Origin: JAAFHN01 sp031421855
GTDB taxonomy: Bacteria; Pseudomonadota; Gammaproteobacteria; Burkholderiales; Burkholderiaceae_C
Length of the DNA: 30,098 nt
Assembly (NCBI GenBank): GCA_031421855.1
Contig: JANOPN010000005.1
Coordinates: forward strand, 1 to 30,098
Direction of reading: 5' to 3'
The notes under the pieces: generated by a model
Database searches by the model: none
Told to the model about the DNA's origin: nothing
What the model saw: only the letters and a program-made list of their open reading frames with translations
Shown: positions 16,704 to 25,222 of the stretch, piece after piece
Numbering within the stretch: position 1 is the stretch's first letter
Layout of the letters: each line of letters opens with the position of its first letter
Program-made: the position numbers and the translations under genes

Positions 16704-17956
16704 GAAGCCATCAATCGATTGCTGAGTTCAACGCCCGAGCGAATCACGCGGCGAATGCGGCCTGCGGGTGTCATGAGCTGGTAAGCGTCTTTGGCTGCAA
16801 GCACCACCAAGTCGGCAGGCGCACCCTGGGCCAAGAGGCCGTCCCATGGCAATGCCATGGCGCGCGCGGGCGCGACCGTGATGCTGCTCAGCCACTCGTC
16901 AGCGGGGCACAAATGCGCCAGTTGCACGCCAAATGCGAAGTTATCAATCAGGTCGTAGCTGCCATATGGGAAAAATGCATCTGCTACGTTATCTGTAGCA
17001 ACCGAGCAAGTGTTCCCGGCGACCAAGGCCTCATTTATCCTAAAAATACCGCGTTCAACCGGTGTTTCGGCCCATGAGCCTTGCAAATACGCATTGGTCG
17101 TGGGCAAGGCAACCAAGTGAATGCCCGCTTTGGCACAAAGCGCCAAAGTAGCCTGCGCCGTGGCGAGCGGCTGCACGCTGAGCGAGCAAGCGTGCCCGCA
17201 GGTGACGCGCCCTTGCATGCCGTTTTTGATCGTCAACTCCGCGATCGCCTGCAAGCCCCGTGCGTCGGGGTCAAGCCCTTCGTCAACGTGAAAGTCCAAC
17301 AGCAAGCCGCTTTTAATGGCCAAGTCGAATACGCGCTGAAGCTTGTCAAACATGCGCGGGTTACGCCAAACAAACGCACCCAGTGCCACGCGCTCACCCG
17401 CTGATTTGTTGCAAACCTGATCGGCGGTTGCGACCTCTAAACCCAGGTCTTCACTGTCAAAAACCGAGGCGCTGTCGTCCAAAAAATAGTCCAGTGGTGT
17501 CAGCGAAGCCGCTTGCAGCGTCATGCGGCCATGCCACTCGTCGCGCAGACTCTCCAGCACGGCCAGCGACTTGGGTGGCGCGCGGTCAGGCCAATCCAAG
17601 TGAGTGCGCATGGCACGGGTGCCGCAGCGATACGCTTGCTCAATGGCCACGGTCATGCGCTGGCGAATGTCTTGCTCGGTGAATGCATCTCGCGCGGCGG
17701 CCATCATGCCGATGGCTTTGTGCAAGTCGCCTTGCGCAGGCCCGGTGCGTTCGACCACACCGGTTTTGTCGATGTGAACATGCACATCAACTGGGCAAGA
17801 CAACACGGTGGCGACAGGCGGTTGATCGTTGGGCGTGATTCGGGCGATGCGGTCGCCGTCGAGCCAAATGTCGTGGCTCGGCGCATCGACCACGCTTGGG
17901 GCGCACAGCGAGCGCGCGATGTGTACGCGTGAGATGTGGACGGGTGAAGTGTGCAT
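16700..17956 (-). CDS. Amidohydrolase, cytosine-deaminase-like
   Basis: This 418-aa metal-dependent amidohydrolase has metal ligands expected in PVDVHVHIDKT (His59, His61), LDFHVDEGLDP, TCGHACSL and the aspartate motif ATDNVADAFFPYG, all matching the CodA/atrazine-type deaminase layout (E. coli CodA has HDDVFDPWYPLG there). ATG 17956 overlaps the permease stop as TGATG; GTG 17959 (GTGA overlap) is the alternative. Likely reaction: hydrolytic deamination or ring opening of an N-heterocycle imported by the adjacent ABC transporter. Residues encoded by 16982-17026 resemble the dispersed repeat at nucleotide level, yet align without an insertion to CodA, so this may be coincidental. Confidence 0.88.
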   Translation of the reverse strand: MHTSPVHISRVHIARSLCAPSVVDAPSHDIWLDGDRIARITPNDQPPVATVLSCPVDVHVHIDKTGVVERTGPAQGDLHKAIGMMAAARDAFTEQDIRQRMTVAIEQAYRCGTRAMRTHLDWPDRAPPKSLAVLESLRDEWHGRMTLQAASLTPLDYFLDDSASVFDSEDLGLEVATADQVCNKSAGERVALGAFVWRNPRMFDKLQRVFDLAIKSGLLLDFHVDEGLDPDARGLQAIAELTIKNGMQGRVTCGHACSLSVQPLATAQATLALCAKAGIHLVALPTTNAYLQGSWAETPVERGIFRINEALVAGNTCSVATDNVADAFFPYGSYDLIDNFAFGVQLAHLCPADEWLSSITVAPARAMALPWDGLLAQGAPADLVVLAAKDAYQLMTPAGRIRRVIRSGVELSNRLMAS

Positions 17957-18744
17957 CACTGTGTCGCGCTTTTCATCTCAGACTCATGCCATTTGCCCAG
18001 CACCAATTTTGAGATGAAGTTAAACAGCAAAAATATCGCAATGCCCGTGATTGACACCATGACCAATGCCGCAAACATGCGGGGTATTTCGGTGCGAAAA
18101 CTCGCCTCCAAAATGCGCGAAGCCAAGCCTGTCTCGCGACCCGCCGCGCCCGCCGTGAACTCCGCCACCACCGCGCCGATCAGGCTGAGCCCACCTGCGA
18201 TTTTGAGCCCCGCCATGAAATACGGCATGGCTGACGGAATCAACAAAAACCGAAGCGTTTGCCACTTGCTGGCTCGGTACAACAAAAACAAATCCTTCAA
18301 ATTGGCGTCAGCGCTGCGAAGCCCGATGACCGAATTCGACAGAATCGGAAAAAACGCAACGATCCAGGCGCAAATCAACAGCGCGCCTGTCGTAGAACTC
18401 ACAAAAATCAAAATCAGCGGTGCAATGGCCACAATCGGCGTGACTTGCAGCACGATTGCAAACGGAAACAGGCTCATCTCAACCCATTTGTTGAGCGCAA
18501 ACAGCATCGCTAACCCGACTCCACCAACCACGGCCAAACCCAGCGCCCAAAAAGTCAGCTTGATGGTGAACCACCAACTCGGCCACAAGCTGCCAAAGTC
18601 GCTGACCAAGGTCTGCGCCACCAAGCTGGGTGACGGCAAGATGTAGTGCGGAATTTGGTTGATGCGCACCACCGCCTCCCAAGCGCCGACAGCCGCCAAC
18701 AAAACCACAGTCGGAATCACTCGGCGAAGCACGGCCTCTTTCAT
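17956..18744 (-). CDS. ABC transporter permease (SsuC/TauC/ThiX class)
   Basis: This 262-aa inner-membrane permease has about six transmembrane helices. The BPD_transp_1 region includes IVLQVTPIVAIAPLILIF and the EAA loop LRSADANLKDLFLLYRASKW followed by IPSAMPYFMAGLKI. It pairs with the ATPase immediately upstream in the transcript (ATGA overlap at 18741-18744) and overlaps the amidohydrolase start. This class takes up sulfonates, taurine, nitrate or pyrimidine-like compounds with an NMT1/TauA-type binding protein, which is absent from the operon. Confidence 0.92.
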   Translation of the reverse strand: MKEAVLRRVIPTVVLLAAVGAWEAVVRINQIPHYILPSPSLVAQTLVSDFGSLWPSWWFTIKLTFWALGLAVVGGVGLAMLFALNKWVEMSLFPFAIVLQVTPIVAIAPLILIFVSSTTGALLICAWIVAFFPILSNSVIGLRSADANLKDLFLLYRASKWQTLRFLLIPSAMPYFMAGLKIAGGLSLIGAVVAEFTAGAAGRETGLASRILEASFRTEIPRMFAALVMVSITGIAIFLLFNFISKLVLGKWHESEMKSATQ

Positions 18745-19550
18745 GCTGAGACCTGCGCCATTTCACCCGAATGCGCGAGTGCCTGACTGACCTCTATGCA
18801 CCAACGGCTGTAGTCCGGCGTGGTGCGAAACGACTCATGCCGAGGCTGAGGCTGCGTCACGCCCACTTCACCCACGACACGGCCTGGCCGCGCGGCCATC
18901 ACGACGATGCGCTGACTCAAATACACGCTCTCGTAGACGCTGTGCGTGACAAACACCACGGTGAACCGATCGCGCTCCCAGGCTTTGAGCAAGTCGTTGT
19001 TCAACTTGAAACGCGTCATCTCGTCCAGCGCAGCAAAGGGCTCATCCATCAACAGCAGTTTGGGCTTGGTGATGAGCGCCCGAGCAATTGACACCCGCAT
19101 CTTCATGCCACCCGACAACTCGCGGGGGTAAACATCGGCAAAAGCACCCAAACCGACTGATTCCAGCTGCGACATCACCTCGCTGTGGCACGCCGCGCGG
19201 CCTAAACCGCGCAGGCGCAAGGGCAACCAAACGTTGTCAAAAACGGTCGCCCACGGCATGAGGGTGGGCTCTTGAAACACAAACGACAAGTCCGCCGCGC
19301 GATCTGCCAACGCATATCCGCCCCAAGCCAGTTGCCCCGAGCTGATGGGTATCAAGCCCGCCATCATCTTGAGGGCCGTGCTTTTGCCGCAGCCGCTGGG
19401 GCCCAGCAAACTCACGAACTCATGTTCACCCACATCCAAGTTGAGCCCGGATACCGCAACCGTGCCGTTGGGGTAGGTTTTGCCCACATCGCGCAGACTC
19501 AAAAGCGGCTTTTCGTTGGGCATGTCTCGTGGTGCGATTGCAGCTGTCAC
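18741..19550 (-). CDS. ABC transporter ATP-binding protein (SsuB/TauB/ThiZ class)
   Basis: This 269-aa nucleotide-binding subunit has Walker A GPSGCGKST (50-58), Q-loop FVFQEPTLMPWATV, signature LSGGMKMRVSIARAL, Walker B LLLMDEPFAALDE and the H-loop VFVTHSVYESVYLSQRIVVM (20 residues), a form I associate with the NMT1/hydroxymethylpyrimidine branch. The start is either GTG 19550, which overlaps the creatininase stop as GTGA, or ATG 19523; neither has a clear ribosome-binding site. It energises the permease at 17956-18744. Confidence 0.93.
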   Translation of the reverse strand: MTAAIAPRDMPNEKPLLSLRDVGKTYPNGTVAVSGLNLDVGEHEFVSLLGPSGCGKSTALKMMAGLIPISSGQLAWGGYALADRAADLSFVFQEPTLMPWATVFDNVWLPLRLRGLGRAACHSEVMSQLESVGLGAFADVYPRELSGGMKMRVSIARALITKPKLLLMDEPFAALDEMTRFKLNNDLLKAWERDRFTVVFVTHSVYESVYLSQRIVVMAARPGRVVGEVGVTQPQPRHESFRTTPDYSRWCIEVSQALAHSGEMAQVSA

Positions 19551-20383
19551 GCTGAGTCGAAATTAGCGGCCTCAACCAAGGTGGTCAAGGCCACTTGGTC
19601 AATCTCCATCAACATCTGCGCCAGCTTCAAACCCGCCGTGTTCAGCACCGCTCGGCCCTTGTCGGCGGTGGCCGCCGCCGCGTTGCCTGCAGCGCCCGCA
19701 GGGTTCAAGTCTTGGGTTTGCCAAGCCAATTTGGCGCTATAGCCGTTGCCAATGATCGGGAACTGAGCCGATCGCAGCTGCGAGCTGCTCTTAAAGTCGC
19801 GCGCAAAGTCCATGTTGACGCCCTTGACAAACCCGTCGGCTTGCAGCGCCAACATCATCGAAGTCTCCATGTCGCCTGCATGAATGCCAAACCGGTGCTC
19901 GTCCGCCCCAAACAAGGCGCCCGCCTCGCCCAGCGGCAAGGTGAACCAGTTGGTTGACCACACCAACATGTCAAGCCGCGCCCGCAAGTCGCGCGCCACG
20001 ATGTCCATCACTTGAATCTGCCCACCGTGGCTGTTGAACAGCACCAGCTTCTTCACCCCAGCCCGAGCCACCGACTCACCGATCTCGGTCCACAACCGAA
20101 TCAAGGTCTCGGCCGACAAGGTCAACGTGCCCGCAAACCGCGCATGCTCATTGCTCTTGCCAACCGCCTGTGTGGGCAAAAAAAGCACGGGCAAGTCAGT
20201 CGGCAAATGCGGCAAAGCGGCCCGAATCACGCCGTCAACCAAAGCCGTGTCAACTGACACCGGCAAATGCGGCCCATGTTGCTCAATCGCGGCAACAGGC
20301 AACACCGCAATCGTGTCGCGCCCCACCGAGCGTGAGAACTCAAGCGCGGTCAAGTCCGCCCAAAATTTGGATGTCAAAGCCAT
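19547..20383 (-). CDS. Creatininase family hydrolase
   Basis: This 278-aa protein starts at ATG 20383 (MALTSKFWADLTALEF); the frame stays open to 20527 but that part translates repeat copy E. Metal-site residues of the creatininase fold are present: AIEQHGPHLPVSVDT (Glu, His, Asp), FNSHGGQ (His) and HAGDMETSMML (Glu). The family includes creatinine amidohydrolase, MftE and pyrimidine-type deformylases, so an amide-cleaving step on an N-containing ring or its product is plausible. It is the first gene of the five-gene minus-strand operon. A perfect hairpin and repeat copy E lie upstream. Confidence 0.9.
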   Translation of the reverse strand: MALTSKFWADLTALEFSRSVGRDTIAVLPVAAIEQHGPHLPVSVDTALVDGVIRAALPHLPTDLPVLFLPTQAVGKSNEHARFAGTLTLSAETLIRLWTEIGESVARAGVKKLVLFNSHGGQIQVMDIVARDLRARLDMLVWSTNWFTLPLGEAGALFGADEHRFGIHAGDMETSMMLALQADGFVKGVNMDFARDFKSSSQLRSAQFPIIGNGYSAKLAWQTQDLNPAGAAGNAAAATADKGRAVLNTAGLKLAQMLMEIDQVALTTLVEAANFDSA

Positions 20384-20476
20384 GGAATGATTATGAATGC
20401 CCACGACCGATGCCCACTCGCCTCCAATCGCCCCGCAAACATCTTCGCCAAGCCTTTTTTTGCATGTTTTGAGCAT

Positions 20477-20519
20477 TTGGTCACCGAATTCATTGGGCTT
20501 GTTGCTATGAATATTGATC
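20477..20519 (+). repeat. Dispersed repeat, copy E (upstream of creatininase gene)
   Basis: It reads TTGGTCACCGAATTCATTGG then GCTTGTTGCTATGAATATTGATC. It is intergenic, in the 210-bp gap between hsdR and the creatininase gene; the right hairpin arm is lost. Confidence 0.82.
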
Positions 20520-20534
20520 GTCATCACGACTCAC

Positions 20535-20582
20535 GCAAAATTGTCCCAGCATGGCACCGCAACGCGGCTGGGACAATTTTGC
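20535..20582 (-). terminator. Perfect 16-bp stem hairpin downstream of hsdR
   Basis: GCAAAATTGTCCCAGC (20535-20550) and GCTGGGACAATTTTGC (20567-20582) are exact reverse complements around a 16-nt loop, starting 11 bp after the hsdR stop codon. The position fits a transcript-end structure between hsdR and the creatininase operon. It lacks a classical trailing U-tract, so it may instead be a protein-binding palindrome or a small palindromic repeat. Confidence 0.6.
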
Positions 20583-20593
20583 ATCAGCCCGAA

Positions 20594-23500
20594 TCATGAT
20601 TCAGACCAACTCTCGCCCAGACGCTCGGCCTGCTGCAGCACCAGATCAATTGCCGCCTCTTGCAAGTCTGGCGGGTATTTGTATTTGCGCAAGATTCGCT
20701 TGACCATCAAACGCAGCTTGGCACGAACGCTTTCACGCTCTGACCAGTCGACGCTCAGGTTTTGACGCAAGTTTTCTGTGAGTTCGTGCGCAATTTTCTT
20801 GAGCGTTTCATCGCTAAGCTCCCGAACTGCTGACTCGTTATTCGCCAATGCGTCATAAAAGCGAACTTCATCTTCAGTGAGTCCCAGCGCATCACCACGA
20901 GAAGCCGCTTCACGGAACTTTTTCGCCATGGCGACCAGTTCCTCCATGACCTGAGCGGTTTCAATGGCTCGGTTCTGATAACGGGTAATGACGTTGGTCA
21001 GCATCTCCGAGAATTTCTTGTCCTGGACCAAATTGCTGGCAAACCGGCTTTTAATTTCACCCTCAAGCAGTCGTTCCAGCAGTTCCACCGCTAGATTCTT
21101 CTCTGGCAAGTTGCGAACTTGAGCCAAGAATTCATCGTCGAGCAAACCAATGTTCGGCTTATCAAGGCCAACTGCATCAAAAATGTCAACGACGCGCTCA
21201 GACACCACCGCAGAGTTAATGATCTGACGGATAGCCAGTTCGCGCAATTCGTCGCTGCGGCGCTGCGCGGTTATGTCGCGCTTTGTCAGAATGACTTTGA
21301 CGCCCTGCAAGAAGGCTACTTCTTCACGGACAGTTTTGGCATCGTCCAAGGTGCAGCACAGCGTAAATGCTTTGCTCATGGCAAGCGCAATGTCCGCGAA
21401 TCGCTTTTTTCCATCCTTGATTCCCAACACATGGTTGGCAGCACCAGCAAGCAAGCGGTGGCCAGCGGTCATGAAATCTAGGTAGTCGAAGCCGTGCAAC
21501 ATCGAGCGCAGAACGTCGATCTTTTCCATTAGCAAGCTGTACGCCTCGTGGGCATCCACAGTCGGTCTGCCGCGACCTCGTGCCTGCGTGTACTCCTTCA
21601 TGGCAGACCGCAACTCGTTGCCAATGCCGATGTAGTCCACCACCAAGCCGCCTTGCTTGTCTTTGAATACGCGATTAACACGCGCAATGGCTTGCATCAG
21701 GTTGTGGCCTTTCATCGGCTTGTCCACATAGAGCGTGTGAACACATGGCGCGTCAAAGCCAGTGAGCCACATGTCGCGCACGATCACCAAACGCAAAGGA
21801 TCAACCGGGTCTTTGAAGCGTTTCTCCAGTCGCTTCTTGGTCTGCGAACTGTAAATATGGGGCCGAAGCAATGCTTTGTCGCTGGCGGAGCCAGTCATGA
21901 TGATTTTGATGGCCCCAAGTTCAGGGTCTGCACTGTGCCAATCCGGGCGCAATTTGATGATTTCGTTGTACAGGTGGACGCAAATCTCGCGGCTCATGGC
22001 AACCACCATGGCTTTGCCGGACTGCGCCTTGTTGCGTTCTTCAAAGTGCGCGACCAGATCGGCGGCCACACTGACCACGCGGGGTTGCGCACCAACGACT
22101 TTTTCCAGTGCAGCCCATCGACTTTTGAGTTGTGACTGGGTGCTTTCCTCTTCGTCTTCCGCCAGTTCGTCTACTTCAACGTCAATTGCCGCCATGTCCG
22201 CCGCACTCAGACTGAGTTTGGCAAGGCGAGACTCGTAGTAAATGGCAACCGTTGCGCCATCTTCTTTCGCCTGTTGCATGTCATAGACGTGGATGTAGTC
22301 ACCAAACACCGCGCGGGTGTCACGGTCTTCACTGCTGACGGGTGTGCCAGTGAAGGCGACAAAGGTGGCGTTGGGCAATGCATCGCGCAAATGCTGGGCG
22401 TATCCGACCTCATACCGCTCGGTGTATTGCGGTGGAGCAAACTCAACCTTGTGCGGATTCTCAAGTCCATCGCCCGTGGCAATCGCCCTCGGAGTCGTCT
22501 TGCGTATCTTGAGCTTGGCCTCGAATCCATATTGGGTGCGGTGGGCTTCGTCCGCAATCACCACAATGTTGTGGCGGTCTGACAGCACCGGAAACGTGTC
22601 TTCATCTTCACCGGGCATGAACTTCTGGATGGTGGCAAACACAATGCCGCCTGATGGCCGGTTGGACAGCTTTGCCCGTAAATCCTGCCGGGTGCTGACC
22701 TGCACCGGCTGTTCGCGCAACAGGTCTTGTGCCAAGCTGAACACGCCAAACAATTGCCCACTCAAATCGTTGCGGTCCGTGATCACCACAATGGTGGGAT
22801 TTGCCATGGCAGGCTCTTGCATCACCCGCGCGGCAAAGCACGTCATGGTGATGCTTTTGCCGCTGCCCTGCGTATGCCAGACCACGCCGCCTTTTTGGTT
22901 TCCACCGGGTCGAGATGCTTCAATCACTTGCACGATGGCGGTCCGCACGGCGTGAAACTGGTGGTAGCCCGCGATCTTTTTGACCAAAACGGCATCGTCT
23001 TCAAACAGCACAAAGTAGCGCAGATAGTCCAGCAGGTACTTAGGAGCCAGTACGCCGCGCACCAGCGTTTGGAGTTCATTGAACTCGCCCAAGGGGTCGA
23101 GCGTGACGCCATCAATCGTGCGCCAAGCCATGAAGCGCTCTGCGTTGGCAGACAACGAACCCAGCAATGCCTCAGTGCCGTCCGATATCACCAGCAGCTC
23201 GTTGTATTGAAAAACGTCGGGAATTTGCGCCTTGTAGGTCTGAATCTGGTCGTACGCTCGTCCCACGTCGGCATTCAGGTCGGCCGGGTTCTTGAGCTCA
23301 ATCAGCACCAAAGGCAGGCCGTTGACAAACAAAATGATGTCGGGTCTGCGCGTGTGATGCGGGCCACGGATCGAAAACTGGTTAACTGCCAGCCACTCGT
23401 TGCGGTCTGCCTGCGCCCAGTCAATCAGGCGCACAAAGTCACCCCGTGTTTCACCTGCCAATTGGTACTGAACTGGAACGCCTGTGATCAGCATGCGGTG

Positions 23501-23758
23501 GAAATGCTGATTGGCGGACAACAATGCCGGCATGCCAAGGTCAAGCACTTGCTTCATCGCATCCTCGCGCGCGGCGAGGGGAATGTCAGGGTTCAGCCGA
23601 TTGATGGCCTCTCGCAGTCGAAATGGCAACACCACTTGGCGGTAATTGGCTCGCTCAGGCTTGGGTCCATCATGAGCGATGTCGGGTCCATAGCGGTGGG
23701 TATAGCCCACGTCTTGCAGCCAGCCCAGCGCTTCTTGTTCTAGTTGGTCTTCGGTCAT
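20594..23758 (-). CDS. hsdR: Type I restriction endonuclease subunit R
   Basis: This 1054-aa HsdR-type motor/nuclease has the PD-(D/E)xK nuclease site RRPDIILF...LIELKNP (Asp140, Glu154, Lys156), Walker A TQGSGKS (GSGKS 298-302), DEAH-type ADEAHRTQYG (403-406), FTGTPVSSEDRDTRAVFGDY, and the helicase-like GFDAPCVHTLYVDKPMKGHN with IARVNR. Full length for the family. GGGAGG 8 nt before ATG 23758 supports the start. HsdR translocates and cuts DNA only in complex with HsdM and HsdS, and neither gene is in the window. It follows the Fic gene by 20 bp. An orphan or residual subunit is therefore likely unless partners lie elsewhere. Confidence 0.95.
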   Translation of the reverse strand: MTEDQLEQEALGWLQDVGYTHRYGPDIAHDGPKPERANYRQVVLPFRLREAINRLNPDIPLAAREDAMKQVLDLGMPALLSANQHFHRMLITGVPVQYQLAGETRGDFVRLIDWAQADRNEWLAVNQFSIRGPHHTRRPDIILFVNGLPLVLIELKNPADLNADVGRAYDQIQTYKAQIPDVFQYNELLVISDGTEALLGSLSANAERFMAWRTIDGVTLDPLGEFNELQTLVRGVLAPKYLLDYLRYFVLFEDDAVLVKKIAGYHQFHAVRTAIVQVIEASRPGGNQKGGVVWHTQGSGKSITMTCFAARVMQEPAMANPTIVVITDRNDLSGQLFGVFSLAQDLLREQPVQVSTRQDLRAKLSNRPSGGIVFATIQKFMPGEDEDTFPVLSDRHNIVVIADEAHRTQYGFEAKLKIRKTTPRAIATGDGLENPHKVEFAPPQYTERYEVGYAQHLRDALPNATFVAFTGTPVSSEDRDTRAVFGDYIHVYDMQQAKEDGATVAIYYESRLAKLSLSAADMAAIDVEVDELAEDEEESTQSQLKSRWAALEKVVGAQPRVVSVAADLVAHFEERNKAQSGKAMVVAMSREICVHLYNEIIKLRPDWHSADPELGAIKIIMTGSASDKALLRPHIYSSQTKKRLEKRFKDPVDPLRLVIVRDMWLTGFDAPCVHTLYVDKPMKGHNLMQAIARVNRVFKDKQGGLVVDYIGIGNELRSAMKEYTQARGRGRPTVDAHEAYSLLMEKIDVLRSMLHGFDYLDFMTAGHRLLAGAANHVLGIKDGKKRFADIALAMSKAFTLCCTLDDAKTVREEVAFLQGVKVILTKRDITAQRRSDELRELAIRQIINSAVVSERVVDIFDAVGLDKPNIGLLDDEFLAQVRNLPEKNLAVELLERLLEGEIKSRFASNLVQDKKFSEMLTNVITRYQNRAIETAQVMEELVAMAKKFREAASRGDALGLTEDEVRFYDALANNESAVRELSDETLKKIAHELTENLRQNLSVDWSERESVRAKLRLMVKRILRKYKYPPDLQEAAIDLVLQQAERLGESWSES

Positions 23759-23778
23759 GGCGTGCCCTCCCAGGCTTT

Positions 23779-24924
23779 TTAATCTGACAGCAGCGCGATG
23801 TAAGCTTGGTAACTGTAGGTGCGGTTTTTCCTTTGTCCAGTCAGTTCCGCCAGGAAGCCCAAATCCACCAGCAATTTGACCGCCGCATTCGCCGTGGGGA
23901 AAGTGGTTCCCAGCTTTTGGCGCACTTGGTCAATATTAAAGCGCGGCATTGTAGGCAGCATCTCAAACAGGCGGTAGCTCGTGGGCCCAGCCTTGGGAGA
24001 TGCAAGCAGCTTGCGGCGGTCAGCCGCCAGCAGGGTCGCAATGGACACAATGCCGCGCTCGGCATTCTGCGCGGCCACGACCACACCTTCCAGGAAAAAT
24101 GCCACCCAGCCCTCCCAATCGCCCTCGGTGCGCACGTGGGACAGACAGCGGTAATACTCAGCCTGGTGCTGCTTCAAGTAGCCGCTGAGGTACATGACCG
24201 GCTCGGGCAACATGCCCCAGTGCTCTATCAACGCGGCAATCAGCAGGCGGCCAATGCGACCATTGCCATCCAGAAACGGGTGAATGGTCTCAAACTGCAG
24301 GTGAATCAACGCCGTCTTTACCAGCGGTGGCAGCGGCTGTGCCGCATCGTGAATGAAACGCTCCAGGTCCGCCAGTAAGGCAGGCACCCGTTCAGGCGGT
24401 GGCGGCACAAACACCGCATTGCCAGGGCGCGTGCCACCGATCCAGTTTTGCGAACGGCGCAATTCGCCAGGCTGCTTGCCATTGCCCCGCGCGCCATCCA
24501 TCAGCAGACGGTGCGCATCGCACAACAGGCGCACGCTCAACGCCAAGCCAGCCGGGTCGCGCAAGTGGCTTTGCACCAGTCGAAAGGCGCGCAAATAGTT
24601 GGTCACCTCTTCCACATCGTCGGTATTGCTCACGGCAAAGCCTGCCTCCTCGTCGAACAAATCGACCAGCGTGGCCTGAGTGCCTTCTATTTGTGAGGTC
24701 AGCAGCGCTTCCTTGCGGACCGCGCTGTACAGCAGCCAATCCACCGATGGCACCAATCCTGCCACCCCTGACAGGCGGGCCAGCGCCAACTCCGCCGCCC
24801 GGTTGGCATCCACGAAGCATTCAGGAGCCAGTGCGGGCTTGGCCGGGGGCAGCGCGTCGGGCACAAACGCCCGAACGGATTCGCCCAAGGTGGTAGAAAT
24901 AGCGTAAGTGCCGGTGCTGCGCAT
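23779..24924 (-). CDS. Fic family protein (AMPylator-type) with N-terminal inhibitory motif
   Basis: This 381-aa protein has an N-terminal Fic_N region with a (S/T)xxxE(G/N) inhibitory-helix motif TSQIEG (76-81). The core Fic motif HPFLDGNGRIGRLL has catalytic His215, and the C-terminal winged-helix-like region is ~300-375. Fic enzymes usually transfer AMP to target hydroxyls; the N-terminal glutamate motif marks a class II self-inhibited form. Fic genes of this type are common passengers in type I restriction loci next to hsdR, as here (20 bp apart). No strong ribosome-binding site is seen at ATG 24924. Two AT-rich palindromes lie just upstream. Confidence 0.93.
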   Translation of the reverse strand: MRSTGTYAISTTLGESVRAFVPDALPPAKPALAPECFVDANRAAELALARLSGVAGLVPSVDWLLYSAVRKEALLTSQIEGTQATLVDLFDEEAGFAVSNTDDVEEVTNYLRAFRLVQSHLRDPAGLALSVRLLCDAHRLLMDGARGNGKQPGELRRSQNWIGGTRPGNAVFVPPPPERVPALLADLERFIHDAAQPLPPLVKTALIHLQFETIHPFLDGNGRIGRLLIAALIEHWGMLPEPVMYLSGYLKQHQAEYYRCLSHVRTEGDWEGWVAFFLEGVVVAAQNAERGIVSIATLLAADRRKLLASPKAGPTSYRLFEMLPTMPRFNIDQVRQKLGTTFPTANAAVKLLVDLGFLAELTGQRKNRTYSYQAYIALLSD

Positions 24925-24933
24925 GGTGTGAAA

Positions 24934-24981
24934 AGAATCTTTAACGAAAGTCGGTCACATTAAAGCAATCTTTAATAAAAG
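24934..24981. promoter_or_regulatory. Paired palindromes upstream of fic (candidate operator)
   Basis: Two related sequences, AATCTTTAACGAAAG (24936-24950) and AATCTTTAATAAAAG (24967-24981), are spaced 31 bp, about three helical turns. The second extends to a perfect palindrome ATTAAAG-CAAT-CTTTAAT (24959-24976); the first has AAAG-AAT-CTTT symmetry. They lie 10-57 bp before the fic start, an expected place for autoregulation. Confidence 0.45.
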
Positions 24982-25222
24982 ACGCAAGCATGAAAGAAGG
25001 TTTGCACAGACCTGCCGCTTACCGCCAAGCCAGGGGCGGGCAGCAGGGCCATACATCAAATGGGCCTGTAGTCCTTGTGAAATCTGCGCAAAGGCCATCA
25101 AACTCAACGTGCAAGTGGGCGTAAGATTCATCTGGTGTGATGTTGTTAATCTCCTCTAAGTCATTGTTTTTGAAAGAATTTTTACAAATTTCAGACTTGT
25201 TGCAGCACTTGCTAAGCAATTG
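24982..25222. other. Gene-less gap between fic and AlbA_2-like remnant
   Basis: No convincing gene was seen. A 66-codon TTG-initiated frame and a 58-codon ATG frame on the minus strand have no recognisable features. This is where hsdS would stand in the common order hsdM, AlbA_2-type gene, hsdS, fic, hsdR, but no hsdS remnant could be recognised. Confidence 0.4.

Noticed and set aside
20384..20527. N-terminal extension of the creatininase-family protein
   Set aside because: The extra codons translate repeat copy E and non-homologous sequence.
22727..23743. 338-codon plus-strand frame opposite hsdR
   Set aside because: It is antisense to conserved HsdR nuclease and helicase motifs; the openness follows from codon bias of the real gene.
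25019..25219. 66-codon TTG frame, considered as an hsdS remnant
   Set aside because: No target-recognition or central conserved region can be recognised and there is no ribosome-binding site.
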